Source: Steinernema hermaphroditum
Lineage: Eukaryota > Nematoda > Chromadorea > Rhabditida > Steinernematidae
DNA: 64,000 bases
Assembly (NCBI GenBank): GCA_030435675.1
Contig: CM059623.1
Span: 9,698,012 to 9,762,011, forward strand
Direction of reading: 5' to 3'
Position 1 is the stretch's first letter; every line of letters starts with the position of its first letter. Both the position numbers and the translations under genes were made by a program. Shown here piece by piece: positions 1 to 11,346 of this stretch. Under the pieces are notes generated by a model. That model did no database searches. It was not told the DNA's origin and saw nothing but the letters and a program-made list of their open reading frames with translations.

Positions 1-473
1 TTTGGGAAACGCATTGAGACGTGAGGGCCGAATTGCGGAATGCCGCTTCCGGGTACTGTAAATTACCCCGTTCCAAAGGACCACCCACAGCGAGGTGAGT
101 AGCCAGTGTTTGCACAACACCCTCTGACCTCAGAAGTGAAGGGCGCGTTCTCCCGCTGGTTACGTCAAAGAAGCCGTCGCCGCCGGAAGCTCTGTATCCT
201 CTCTTCTGACCTCAAAGGCGCTCTGAATCGGTATGCCGCCCACGCACCATGCATTAGAGCCCTGTTTGCATAGTCATCTGTCCTACAGGTTACATGAGGC
301 CCTCAGGAGTGAACTTGTGAGGATGGGAAGTCAGCCAGCCAAAAAGAGTTCCAATCGATTGTTCCTCGGCAGAATAACTTCGGACTCCTTCTCGAGGAGC
401 AGATTGCGTTATGCGGCGGCGACATTCAACACCGCCGTCCTCTCCAGATGGGTGGCATTCAATTATCTCCGCG

Positions 474-479
474 TTTATT
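474..479 (-). promoter_or_regulatory. AATAAA overlapping the ABCG stop codon
   Basis: AATAAA on the minus strand overlaps the TAA stop of the ABC transporter. It could be the polyadenylation signal if the 3' UTR is very short, but a signal overlapping a stop is also easily a coincidence. Confidence 0.3.
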
Positions 480-3400
480 TATGTCTCCACGCACGAATAT
501 AGAGTGCCGAGAACGCGAGGGTTCGCAGAATCACGATCATGGCGACCATGACGAAGAGATTTCTGGGCAGATTAGACTCGTTGTAGCTGAGGGAAGCGAT
601 CACATCCTCTCCGTTTTCGTAGCAGTGGCCCGTGGAGTTGGCCCTGCACCCACCGATGTGATCCACTCGGCTCCACTCGTTGATCGTCATCGTCTCGAAG
701 GCGTAGTTGAAGTAGGAGATGTACCGGAGGGGCAAGAAGTAGACGGGGATCGTGTCTGTGTTGACGTAGAACCCGCCGAAGGTCGTCAGAGGGACGACAA
801 ACATGGGAAGCAGAGCCATGGAGAGCCTGACCGACCCGAAGACACAAGAAATGAAGTAGCCTAGAAGGGGAATATCCGAAGAGCTCTTTGATTTGACCTA
901 CTGAATGAAACGCCGATGTTGGCGACGAGAACCCCGATGAGAGAGTAGATGGCATAGGCGCCGAGGCTCTTGTCCAATCCGGACATCCAGTAGACGAGGG
1001 TGCAGAAGGAGAACGGGAATATGAGGTACTGGGGAAGTTCCGCGAGATTCTTGGCTAAGAAGTAGGCATCCACTCGGTAGAGACCCGAGTGATGCTCCCT
1101 CATGAAGATCGGCAGCTCCAGGCAGAAGAACTACAAAAGATTTGTGTGCACACTTGCCGTCTCTCTTACATTGACAGCTTCGAATTGGTACATAAAGTTC
1201 ATGTTTGTGACAGAGGTATAGAGAAGTCCGTTGATGTTGGTTATCGTCGACTGGTTGACAGGGGTTTGGAAGTACACCGAGCCGATGATCAACCCAACCA
1301 ACTAAAGAAACGGCAACTGCGTGACTCGGTTGACTCTCACTAACCAGGGTCTCGATTAGTCTGAACTTGAATAGCTCGGGTTCCCTTGTGATTCCCTTGA
1401 AGGAACGCCGTAGCAGAACACTGAGCTGTTGTGGATATCTGGAAAGGTGGAAACTCTGAGAGCGACGGGGACGAACTCGTACGTTGCTTTATAGCCGGTG
1501 CGGTCTTCTGCGCCATAATATGATGATACTGTACTTCGGCGATCGTCTGTTCCACCATCGCAAAGCTCAAGGACTTCTTTTCCTCGGCTACAGGCCAGGA
1601 AGTTGTCGCACAGTTTCTGAAAACGTCTTGAAAAATCTAACATCATGTAGTAGAAGCATTATTTGATAGCTCTTAGATTGACAAAAGGGTGTTGACCGAC
1701 ATCGTGAGGTCGTGAGAGGTGGACAGAGGAGAAGTACAAAATGACCCAGACCCTGTAATGAGCTCTTAAATTAGCCCGGAAAAACACCACCAACCCCAGA
1801 AAACTCGGTTCGGTAAACAATGACATGAAATTCGAAAGAAACTGTCTTCCGTCCATGATGTTATAATATCTCTTATGACTTACGTTAACCCGACTTCGGC
1901 ACAGTCCTTCGTTACTGTATTTTATCGCCAGTGTCGATATGTAGTGATCGGCTGGGTTGAAGTTCATCGGCAATGGGAAGCCCCATCTAAAAGACATACA
2001 TCGTGCTTTCTTGGACACCACACATGACTTACTCATCAAAGAGTGTTTCGGCCAAAGACGTCGGTCCTGTGAAGACAACTCGACCCTCCGCCATTAGGCA
2101 CAACCTGAATAGGCTCATGTAAAGGATGTGTGATGGAGTGACACCTACTTGTCAAATACACTGTAGACTTGACTCGCTGGTTGGTGAATTGTAAAAATAA
2201 TCGTCATTCGCTTGCGGTGGGCTAACCTTTTCAGAATCTGAACTTTAAATTCTAGAGCTTTTTTATTAGCCTCTGATCTGTTCACAAAAGTACTACAATG
2301 TCCATAAATAGCACGCTCTTTTACATAACCTCTCGCCCACCGAATGCACTTGGAAACCCCCGCTGATAGCCTCAAAACAAGCCGCTTTCGGTTTCCGCCG
2401 GAAGCCTCCTACTGTTCCGAAGCCCGCCGAAAGTGTATCCTTCTTTACCGCGCCCAAGCCGCCCCCACTGTTTGTTTGCATTTGCTGCTGTTGACTTACC
2501 TGAACTACTTGTTTCGCCATAAAAGAGTCTAATCCCGACGTCGGCTCGTCGCAGAACAGAATTGGGGGACTCGTCAAAATCTGAAAGGGCAAATGACGAA
2601 ACAGCCTCTGGGGATTAAGCACCTCCGAGGCAAATGAAAGTCTCTTTCTCTCGCCACCCGAGAGACTCTTCTCGTAGAGCGGGTTGCCGATGACTGTGTC
2701 CTTGCATTTGTCCAGCTCCAGCTGAATCACATGAGGTTTATTGCAAACGAGGACAAAGAGGGCTTACGTCATTGAGGGCAGCTTGGACTCTCCTCTTCTG
2801 CTCTTTGCTCGAATGCGTCTTTCCCATCTTCAGGGCAGCCTGAAAGAGCCTTTGTAAACTGACTGAGACGTGACACATGTTCCATATCACCAGATATGAT
2901 ATATTTTCTAGCCGAAACTACAGCTGGAACTTACGGTTTTAAATTCCGAGAGCTTATTGTCGCCTAACCAGTTTCGTAGGTATTTGTTTAGCACCTAGTG
3001 TGCCGTTTAAGCGTGCATTTTCACACCGCAGCGGTGACCTTAACCACGAGATGATATACCCAAAGAAATATTTGTGTGTTTTCTAATTTTGGTGGCACTC
3101 TGGAGGTGTCTTTAGGTAGGGTGATCTTTGTACGAATGATCCCTAGGGGCGAAAATTTATTCCCCACATACAAGTAATCATTGGAAGGCGCACGAAATGT
3201 AGCGAAAACAGCTTTTACCTCTTAATGACATACCATGAACGAGAGATGTTCCTTAACCGTAAGCGTTGGAATGAACATTTCATCCTGCTGGCAATATGCA
3301 GAGATCTGCCGGAGCCTCGTTCTCGAGATCGGCCTTCCGTTGATCTGTATGGATCCGCTCACTTCCAGATCAGCCAGGTTCCGCATGGTCAGCACGTTCA

Positions 3401-3837
3401 GAAGTGTAGTCTTCCCGGCGCCACTGGCTCCCATCAGGGCGAGAATCTCGCCAGGTTCCGCAATTCCGAACACTGAATTCTTGGTCGTTTAGGCGCTACT
3501 TGAGAGAACAGACCATCTTTCAGGATGAATCCTCTCCTCGGAGGAATTTTGACCTTTTTCCCCTCCTCGTGAGAAATAGATCGCTGGAGATAGTCGAGGC
3601 CGCTCTCCACCTGACTCTTCTGCTTCGATTTGAGCGAAGGCCTAACACATATGTCCGACCAGGTCAGAGTTGTCGACGGAACGACGGTGCTTTGACTGTT
3701 CTAAAAGAGATGGAATCGAGCGGTTCAAAAAGGAAAACTACTTTTCGACTTCTAAAGGAGATAATGCTGCTTTCGGTAGAACAGGGCTCCATCTCGTAGT
3801 CCACTAAGATCGGAATCGATTCTCCTCTGTTAGCCAT
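475..3837 (-). CDS. ABCG (White/Scarlet-type) half ABC transporter
   Basis: This encodes a half transporter that dimerises and uses ATP to export lipids, pigments or other hydrophobic substrates across a membrane. It is spliced from many exons, including 3742-3837 (start ATG at 3837), 3514-3700, 3234-3472, 2768-2839, 2623-2721, 2500-2580, 2149-2237, 2033-2104 and 1884-1986, followed by membrane exons to a TAA at 475. In order I see TLTWSDI near the N-terminus, Walker [11 protein letters not shown]-loop YCQQDE, signature [14 protein letters not shown], Walker [16 protein letters not shown]-loop FTIHQPAS, then the membrane half with [20 protein letters not shown], an extracellular loop with two cysteines ([11 protein letters not shown]) and the C-terminus RAWRHK. 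This is the canonical ABCG order with the nucleotide-binding domain first, and the length of roughly 600 residues fits. Exon junctions between 1884 and 1100 are least certain. C. elegans has several wht genes of this type; which one this matches cannot be judged here. Confidence 0.92.
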
Positions 3838-4590
3838 ATTGCACTACTGGGCAACTCTCAGCTAGTGATCGATAGCTAGTGACCGCGGCGGTGTAGGCAC
3901 GTTATCGTCTAAGATGACGTGAACGCGGTGTGACTGATAAGAGGACGAGGTGGAAAACAGCGATTCGCTGAATGGAGGATTGGCAAAAACGAACTTTAGC
4001 TAGGCGAAAACTCGATCAGATGTGCCCAAGGCAAGCAAGTATAGTCATTTTAAACGAGCGCAAAAGATGAGCCCCGTTGTCTAGACACGGCAGACATGCC
4101 TAAACACCCATACATGGCTGACATCCTACGATCTTAGTAGGTCTGCGATTTAAGGAGCCTGAGGGACATTTACAGTGGATACTGTATAAACTTAAGTGGT
4201 CCTACCTGCACGGATGTAAAAAATGAACTGTTCTGGTTCATTTACCTAGCGTTGCTCTTCTTTAACATTGGCAAATTACAGCTCTTATTTCACTCTTTGC
4301 ATTGAGAAAACTGCCATACAATGGTTGTGTCACACAAGGGCTATCGCGGTGGGACCCAAACGTTGTATCGTAAGACAGCTGCTTTGCACAGTTTGGAATT
4401 CGTCTGGTCTACAGTTTCTGTTACTGGTCATCCGCGCATGACGAGACGCCTTTGCTAATTAGCTGTCTCTTTCAGCAGATGCGTCTACATATTTTTTGAC
4501 TCCAGACAGTCTATGGCTTGACCCGGCGTTCCTCATCGCCTCCTTCGCTCATTTGTGCGCTGAGAGTTCGCTGTGACTGGTTCACGCAAT
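3838..4590. other. intergenic region between divergent genes
   Basis: This stretch separates the ABC transporter (minus) from the type I membrane protein gene (plus) and should hold both promoters. I see no convincing gene or RNA in it. A short pyrimidine-rich tract with AG (about 4470-4477) could serve as an acceptor for 5' UTR cis- or trans-splicing of the plus-strand gene. Confidence 0.4.
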
Positions 4591-5857
4591 ATGCACGGCC
4601 TCTATTCTGTTGTGCTTGGCCTTCTTGTTCCGGTAAGCACACACCTTTCCCGTCTTTTATTTCGGTTTTCTTTCAGCTTGCGTGGACGGCCATGACAGGA
4701 GAAGACCATATCGTCCCGCCTGATCGCGCCATCTTCAGGCAATGGAATAGATCGTAAGTAACCGAACTTCTTGCACCACTGTATTATCTGTGCTTTTCAG
4801 ATCGCGATTGCCGATGGCAGGGGTAAAAGTCAGCGATCGGATGATGTTCGAATACCAAGTGGACGACTCGTCTTCTCCGCTCAGCTTGAATTTTCGTATA
4901 TTTGACAGAAAATGTGACAGGTAGCCCTATTGTATGCGTATGATTTTGTAATCGTTTGGATGCCGTTCAGGCTTCGCGTATGCCTTCCCTTTACGGGCGA
5001 TTCGCCAAAAAATTTCCAATTCGGAAAACGTTATAATCTGTGCATCGGAGAACAAGTGATGGATTTCGACTACAAGGTGAAGGAATTGACATTACCCGAT
5101 GGAGCAAAGAGTTTGTAGACGTCGCGAAATCGTACTTAAATCGCTTTATTTAGTGAAGTTAAACGACGAATTCTCCAACGATGATGTCCTAACATTCTTT
5201 TCGGTAAATGCTTTCGCTCTGGTAATTTGGTTTAAACTTGATAGTTATAGAATGGCGAAGTAACACTCCGACACGGTCGGAAGTCGGGTGTGATCAGCAA
5301 TGCATCAATCAGCTCTTTTCGGAAGCCAAACGACACCGACGAACGCTACAATTTCACCCTCCTGCAAAATGGGGAGCTTTGTCGGACAAAGCTCCGAGAT
5401 GTAAGCATCAACTGAAGTATTTTAGTATAGATTGCTTTTCAGTTGAAGGATGGCAGCGCTGGCAAGTTGATGGCTATCTACAATGTGTTACCGCCGTAGT
5501 AAGTCCCCCTTTTTCGCGATTCCTCAAATGTCTTTATCTAGTAGGCAAACGAGAGAAGGTTATAACATATGGCTCCTGGTGTTCTCTGCGATCGGTGGAA
5601 GTCTTGTTGGGTGGGTTCACTTGCACCTTCTTGTAGTAATATCTCTCTTTAGTGGAATCTTCATTCTTGTCTGTGAAATCCGATGTCGCTACACGTTTTA
5701 TTCCGGCTATTACGAGTCCTTGTACACCACCTACGGCCTAAATCCCATGCGCGATGAAAGTAACGTGGAGGCGCCGTCATCGATGGAGTCCTTGCCGCCA
5801 AAAGAGCCGGAAAAGCAGAAAAAGGCGAAAAAGTCGAAAAAGAAGAGGGCAAACTAA
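4591..5857 (+). CDS. type I single-pass membrane protein, unrecognised family (copy 1)
   Basis: I do not recognise the family. The first exon (4591-4632) starts MHGLYSVVLGLLVP, a signal peptide. Short introns of 42-50 nt join a luminal or extracellular domain containing DRMMFEYQVDD, a pair CLPF...YNLC, DFDYKVKELTL, DDVLTFFSNGE and FTLLQNGELCRTKL. A single membrane segment follows (IWLLVFSAIGG...FILVCEIRCRY), then a cytoplasmic tail (YYESLYTTYGLNPMRDE) ending in a lysine-rich stretch before a TAA at 5857. A possible 42-nt intron starting at GTGGGT (about 5609) lies in the membrane segment; both readings stay open. The gene at 23031-24296 encodes a clear paralogue with introns at matching places, which supports this model. 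Function is unknown. The five to six conserved cysteines suggest a disulphide-bonded ectodomain. Confidence 0.8.
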
Positions 5858-7090
5858 ACCCTCTGGAAACTGTACATATTTTATGGAATTTCGTTATTTA
5901 TTCTTTATGCATGAACTTAATTCTGAAAAGTTTTAGTTCTACTTCATTCAGATCTCAAGAGAAGGGTTCCATCCTTTTCGCGATATTCGGTTTGTACGGA
6001 TTTAGGAAAGTTTTTCCTAATTAACATTTCGGCATCAGCTGTGCAACATTTTTCTCTTAATTTCCTTTTATCAGACAGTCATGAATCAAAGTCAACTGTC
6101 CGACACGGCGATCGAAAAGCCAAAGTTCACTGATAAATGCTAAAATACGTGTTTATGAGTGTACTTCGTGTTATCGATCACTAATCGGGTGGACCGCGGT
6201 GAGCGAAATTGAATCGATCGAAAAGTGGAATGTTTGCAGTGCGGATGGAATTGAAGTGTTTTCCGATCATTTCTGTAAATCTCCTTTATGTGTTTCTCTA
6301 AACAGCTTTGCAGATTATTTATGTCGTTGATTACATCACTTTTCTTTTGATTTACCTGTTTTGTGACTTATGTTTTGTAATCTGTGCATTTCTTCAGCGT
6401 CCCATAAGAGAGTATCAGTAGTTTATACTTTCCTGTTCAAATGTTATATTTGTACTGAACTGGCGCTCGATGTGGTAAACAACACCCGAGATATATTGAT
6501 GACCTTTATGCTGACTCAAGGTGTCGGTGCTATAGGAGATACGATAGAATCAGTATTGAAGTGTTTTCTGATTTTCCGGTCGTGCTCGACTCCTTCTCTG
6601 AAGTTTTCCCTTTAGGAGGAACATGATCTCTGTGGACTTCGCCACCGTCCTCTTGTTCTACATGCATACGTTTTTATTTTTTACTGTTGTGCCTATTATG
6701 ACCAAGACTTATTTATTTATTTCTATATATTATATGTATTATTATTGTTATATTCTTTCATTATTTTCCAAGTGCCAGCGAAAAGGACTATCTTTTACTT
6801 GTTGGAGGGAGGGGCAAAAGCTTAACTCATTTGTTGTATGCACCCTACTTCTAGTGCTGCTATATTTTCCATGTGGGCAAAAGAATTGTATCTCGAATGC
6901 ACATAGCTGATCATCAGCACTCATAAGCACCTGTATTCTATAGTCGACTTATGCTGACGTCCTCTCTTTTGGTCCACGTCGTACTTCGCGGTTAAAACGA
7001 TCAGAACTTTCACTTTTCCTTATCTTGCGGTTTTGGTTCCGCCTCGGTAGTGCTCGACTCCTTCTCTGAAGTTTTCCCTTTAGGAGGGAT
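5858..7090 (+). other. intergenic / upstream region of the riboflavin transporter
   Basis: No gene is apparent. The stretch is AT-rich and contains at 6583-6650 a copy of the riboflavin transporter's start region (separate entry). The pyrimidine tract ending in TTTAG at 7083 immediately precedes the transporter start and looks like a splice or spliced-leader acceptor. Confidence 0.5.
6583..6650 (+). repeat. 68-nt duplicate of the riboflavin transporter start region
   Basis: Bases 6583-6650 repeat 7051-7118 with two mismatches. The copied segment includes the TTCCCTTTAG acceptor-like tract, the ATG and the first codons (MISVDFATV), after which the first copy diverges and no longer encodes the transporter. 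It is a dead or alternative first exon. Confidence 0.85.
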
Positions 7091-8667
7091 ATGATCTCTG
7101 TGGACTTCGCCACCGTCCGGCGACATCTCTTCGTCGCCGTTTACGGCATGGGATCGTGGCTCAGCATCAATGCCATGTATGTCGAACTGCCTTTGTTGGT
7201 GGACAAGGTCAACAGGAAAGCCCTCAAAGTCTTCCAATAAATTACCTTCAGATCCCAGAGGGATGGAACTTCCCTTCGTACATGGTGGTCGTCCTCCAAA
7301 TCATGTGCTTTCTCTCCCTTTTGTACAGTATCGTTGCCTACAAATTTGAAGTAGGTGGAGGATTCATGTTCTCGCGCTGCAGTACCCCTTTAGTCCCTTA
7401 TCGAAGGAAACGTCTACATGATCTCGGCGATGTGTCTCATGTCTGTCACGGGCATCCTCATGTCAGCATTTGTGTACAACATCAAGTCGTCCATATTCGG
7501 AGGAGAGGTTGGTTTCTTGAGGAGGCGACCATCGCAATTACCGTATTCAGCATAGTGCCCTCCTGCTCACAGCCATCGGCATCATGGGTCTCCCATGTAC
7601 CGTATCCGATATGCTCTTCATGCCCTACATCAGCAAGTTTAAAGAATCTCACATTGTGGCCACCTACTTCATCGGAATGGGTCTCAGCGCGATGGTACCG
7701 AGTGGAATCTCTTTCGCACAAAGTAGGGCTGATTTTGTACAACGTTGTGCTTTACAAGAAGAACTTTTTGTCCAGCTGTGCCGTATAAGAAGAACGTGAC
7801 GAGCACCTCTGTCAACGGATCCAGCTTCACCTCCGAAGTGCTCGTCGAGGGACCTTTCGACGTCACTGTATTTATGTGTCTCATGGCGCTGGTCATGTCG
7901 ATCTCTCTCTGCGGTAAGGGCTGATCGTCTTCAAACAAGATTAAAGCTTTTTTTAGGATTCCTGCTGTTGGTCAGGGACCGAAAAGTGAACGCTGTGTTG
8001 GACATCGAGCCAGTGAAAGACAAATTCGGAGCTGAGGACACCGTTTCTGGAGCGTCGGTAGCCTTTGCCACTGAAACGAGACCACGTCTCTCCGTGTACG
8101 AAAACGCTTTTCTTCTCCTCCTTTCTCTCTTCCTCGGTGGTGCACAGAATTCGGTGATGCCCGTCGTGCTGCCTTTCGCCTCTGAACGATACGGACAGCA
8201 GGAAAGCCCCGATGCTGCTGAGGCTTGCATAACCGGAGACATTTAGGCGTATCACCTGGCCAACTCGCTCTTCATCATGGCTAATCCAATCTTCTGCTTT
8301 ATCCCTTTCGTCGTCTCCATCCGAAGTCATCTTTTTTTCGTTCTTCACACCATTGCCTGCACTCTGTGCCTCGCCTTCTTCGTCACACTTGGTGTCGTGG
8401 ACATCTTCGGCGACCACTCTCTCGCGGAGATCCTCATCTGCGTGAGTCACTTCAGGAATGAGTCCCTGGAGAGCGTCTTTGCTTCAGATAGTAGCGCCTC
8501 TGACCTCTGGTCTCATGTCCTGGGAACGTGCCGCCATCGCCGAGGTCCTCAGGAATGATTCTCACGAGAAAGGACTCTTTTGGTGCGGGACGTTCACTCA
8601 GATCGGCGCATTTGTCGCCGCTATCCTTATGTTTCTTCTCACAAACGTCTTTCACGCGTACCCCTAG
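7091..8667 (+). CDS. riboflavin transporter, SLC52 (rft) family
   Basis: This encodes a multi-pass plasma-membrane protein that imports riboflavin. Translation starts at ATG 7091 with [19 protein letters not shown]. Family marks include [79 protein letters not shown] and the C-terminal LTNVFHAYP before a TAG at 8665-8667. Introns of about 43-53 nt remove GTCAAC...TTCAG, GTAGGT...TTTAG, GTTGGT...TTCAG, GTAGGG...TCCAG, GTAAGG...TTTAG and GTGAGT...TTCAG. The length of about 420 residues and the order of segments fit the family. The intron expected at 8202-8246 begins GAAAGC instead of GTAAGC; if it is retained, an in-frame TAG at 8244 truncates the protein before its last membrane segments. Confidence 0.9.
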
Positions 8668-8858
8668 AAGGTATTTATACAGAGATCACAGGCATTCGCA
8701 ATTCTCTTCACTGGTTGGCGGAGACGTTCCCGTGGTTGATCGGCATTGTCTTGTCGTTTTCCGGAGAACGAGTCCACAACACGTCGAAGCCGACGATCGA
8801 ATCTGAAATGCTATTCATGTAACTAGAAAGCTTTAAATGGGTAATCATATTTAAACCA

Positions 8859-8864
8859 AATAAA
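8859..8864 (+). promoter_or_regulatory. polyadenylation signal, riboflavin transporter
   Basis: AATAAA lies about 190 nt after the riboflavin transporter stop, on the same strand. Confidence 0.5.
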
Positions 8865-8974
8865 TAAGCACATATATTCGAAGAATTATTTGGGGAGCAG
8901 GTAAAATAAGAATGATAATAACAAAAAAGAGTTTACGGCTGGCAAAACACCGAAAGATGATCCCAGCATCGTAA

Positions 8975-9410
8975 CTAACTTAGCATAACACCACAAATTT
9001 CCAACTTTATAATAGACCACTTACGGAGGAGATAAAGCAGGAGGAGAGCAAAGAGAACCAGCACGAGAAGGCGCCACATCAGCCGACGACGCTCCGCCTG
9101 GCGACGTGCCATCCGCGCGTTCACCGCAAACTCTCCCGCGCCGCTCTGTAACATATCTGAAAGCCACCAAATCACAGAAAATTGGAAAAGACAAATAGGA
9201 CTGACCGATGCGTGTGGTTAAGTTGCTGAGCTTCTCGTCGCGTTCGAGGACGTTCTGGATGTTGTTGCGCATGACGCCAAGCACCTGGAAATGGAGTGTA
9301 GAAGGAAATAAGAGCAGGGGGCTCACCGAATCGATGTCATGCTGCACGTTGGTGATCTTGTCGGCCTGCTCCTTGTTGATGGGAGTGCTCGGGAGACCAA
9401 GATGGTTCAT
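8975..9410 (-). CDS. synaptobrevin/VAMP-like R-SNARE
   Basis: This encodes a vesicle SNARE that drives membrane fusion. Exon 1 (9327-9410) encodes MNHLGLPSTP and the first part of the SNARE helix, exon 2 (9206-9284) encodes GVMRNNIQNVLERDEKLSNL, and exon 3 (from 9156) encodes DMLQSGAGEFAVNARMARRQ, basic residues, and a C-terminal anchor (LLVLVLFALLLLYLL). The central arginine of VLERDEKL is at the zero layer, as in VAMPs. The reading frame reaches TAG at 8975, but a good donor (C|GTAAGTGG) sits at the end of the anchor, so an alternative last exon ending about 8890 is possible. The protein is short (about 100 residues), which is normal for a brevin. It lacks the usual WWKN before the anchor, having arginine-rich sequence instead, so it is a divergent member. 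Confidence 0.85.
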
Positions 9411-9705
9411 TTGGACCTGAAGCAGCTGCGATGAAGAGACATCTCAGAGGCGAAGGACCCACCGATCTGACTGGTCGCAAGAAGAGTCAATGAGTTCGAA
9501 TGACCTGGACTGTCTGAAAGGGTGCAGGGTAGCGGAGGGTAGACGTAGACTAGTCTCTGGAGAAAGACGTCTGTGAGAGAATCAACAGGCATTTTGTAGA
9601 GGTGCTGCAAGTTAATCTTAAAATTTGCAAAAAAAAGTGACAAATTTTGTGTCATTTGACAGATTCTCGAGTACTGTAATGTGCTCTTGTACAATGCGAA
9701 AGTAT
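9411..9705. other. intergenic, convergent side of lipase and upstream of VAMP
   Basis: About 300 nt between the lipase end and the SNARE start, both on the minus strand. No coding signal is evident; it should hold the SNARE promoter or trans-splice site. Confidence 0.4.
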
Positions 9706-9711
9706 TTTATT
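9706..9711 (-). promoter_or_regulatory. polyadenylation signal, lipase
   Basis: AATAAA on the minus strand, 3 nt after the TAA (9715-9717) of the spliced lipase frame. Its position supports the extended last exon. Confidence 0.6.
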
Positions 9712-9714
9712 CAT

Positions 9715-11346
9715 TTAGGAAATGTACACTGATCCAGCTGTCTCAGGCGAATCTTGTGAATCGCCCTTCAAAGGGACGGATGCTCTCAGATTCCACAGAT
9801 TTAGATCTTTCAGAGGTTGCCTCTCAGATAGGACCTCCCTATCATCCACTAGGAAATGTTTGCTTCTTGTGAATGCGGAGACGTTTTCGGATTCGTTATC
9901 GTTCTAAATGGTCAAATCAAAATCAGTGAAGTTCACTTGATCATCTTACCAATTCGAGCTCATCAGGCATCTCTAGGACACTGCCGTCGTTCTGCATTCC
10001 CTCCACTGAGATCTGAGCGTTCCAGTCACTTTTGATTATTTCGATAATCGGCTTGTAAACTTCTTCAGCAGCTCTCATGCCCCAAACGAAGTCGAGGTGA
10101 TTGAAGTCGTTGAGCCTATAGCTTCCCTTCAGCACTTCTGGGCTCAACTTCTTCAAGAAGCTGTTGGAGATGTCCTTGCTGTTGGCGAGCCAGTCCTTGT
10201 CACTCCAGAAAAGATAAGTGTCAGTGGTGATTTTTGAGATGTCGTACTCTGGGGGAGCGAACTAAACACAGGAAGTAGGTCAATGTGATCGATTCGCACA
10301 CTCACAGATCCGTATTTCTTACAATTTTCAAGTTCATTCCTGAGGTCGTACTTCTCCATCTTTCCCGACGAGACCATCTGGGCCCAGTGGAGGATGTTCT
10401 GAGTGGAAGTGCCGGCGGGAGCGTGCGAGAAGTACACGGGGATCCTAGTCCTGTTTAACTGGTTACTGTCGGGGCCGGCGATGAGGAAGATCAGATTGGA
10501 ACAGAGCTCGTTGCCAGGGGTGGCGAAGCAGACGATGTTGCTGGCGATCCTCATGAAGGAGGACTTGACGGCGATGAACTCGCCGGCGCCGAACATGTGC
10601 TCGATGGCGGAAACGAAGAAGTAGCCGGGGTAGGCGAGGAACCTGAGAAGTCCGCCGATGTGGTGCACGGTGGAGACGGGTGCTATCGCGAAGAACTTCT
10701 TGATCTTCGACGCGAACGCCGGGTCTTCTGACAGCTTCGCCGACATCATCAGGGTGCCCTGGGAGTGGCCCACGTAGTAGAGATTCTTCTGGCCCGTCCT
10801 ATCGAGGACAGTGTCGATCATGGCGGGGAGGTCGTGGGCGGCCATCTCGTCCCATGAGAACTGCCAAAACTGCTGAGAACGGGGGTTCAGATATGTGTGC
10901 CGTTTACCGTAAGTGCTTCCCCGAACGTTTCCCAGCCACACGTCGAATCCCGCGTCTGCGAACATGAAGCCTGGAATTGACCGTAGTCTCTATCAGACTG
11001 CCTTAAACTCACCAGCTGACTGATCAGGCAAGTTGGCCACCCACGTCGTGCTCGCATCCTCCAGTCCATGTTGAAGGAAAACAACGGGTTTCCTCTCCTT
11101 TGGCGTCGTCGATTCGTTCCTTCCGCCCGTGATGTGGTGCAACTCGAGGATGTACCCGTCTGCCGTCGTGGTACTGACCGTCTCCACCGGATAGCCGTGG
11201 TGGGCGATTATCTGGGGCTAAAGGGATTCTATAACATGGACAAAGGCGATCACGCTACTTACAGCAGTCATCCGGGCTTCCGGAAGTAGGTTTAAGGACA
11301 TGGCGCTGTTGAGGCAGAGTAGAGCTATCCAGTAGAGGATGAACAT
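9715..11346 (-). CDS. lysosomal acid lipase family (AB-hydrolase lipase)
   Basis: This enzyme hydrolyses triacylglycerols and cholesteryl esters, usually in lysosomes or after secretion. I chose ATG 11346 because it opens a typical signal peptide (MFILYWIALLCLNSAMS); an in-frame ATG at 11409 is possible. The N-terminal lipase region (PQIIAHHGYPVETVSTTTAD, then FLQHGLEDASTTWV) is followed by WLGNVRGSTYGKRH, the nucleophile elbow VGHSQGT, the acid region LFWSDKDWLA and the catalytic histidine region NDFNHLDFVWG, so the catalytic triad is complete. Introns are about 43-46 nt. At GAATTG|GTAAGATG (9943) the frame can either stop after 3 codons or splice to an exon at 9715-9903 that adds about 60 acidic, hydrophilic residues. 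Its stop is followed at once by AATAAA, so I prefer the spliced form. Family members usually end just after the histidine region, so the tail is unusual. Confidence 0.9.

Noticed and set aside
3473..3513. A 27-nt intron in the ABC transporter before the Walker A exon
   Set aside because: A donor slightly upstream (GTCTGT) gives a 41-nt intron, the usual size here, and restores the expected [13 protein letters not shown] reading.
8668..8822. Extension of the riboflavin transporter to 8822
   Set aside because: The transporter frame stops at TAG 8665-8667 after the expected last segment; the later open frame is in another phase and lacks membrane character.
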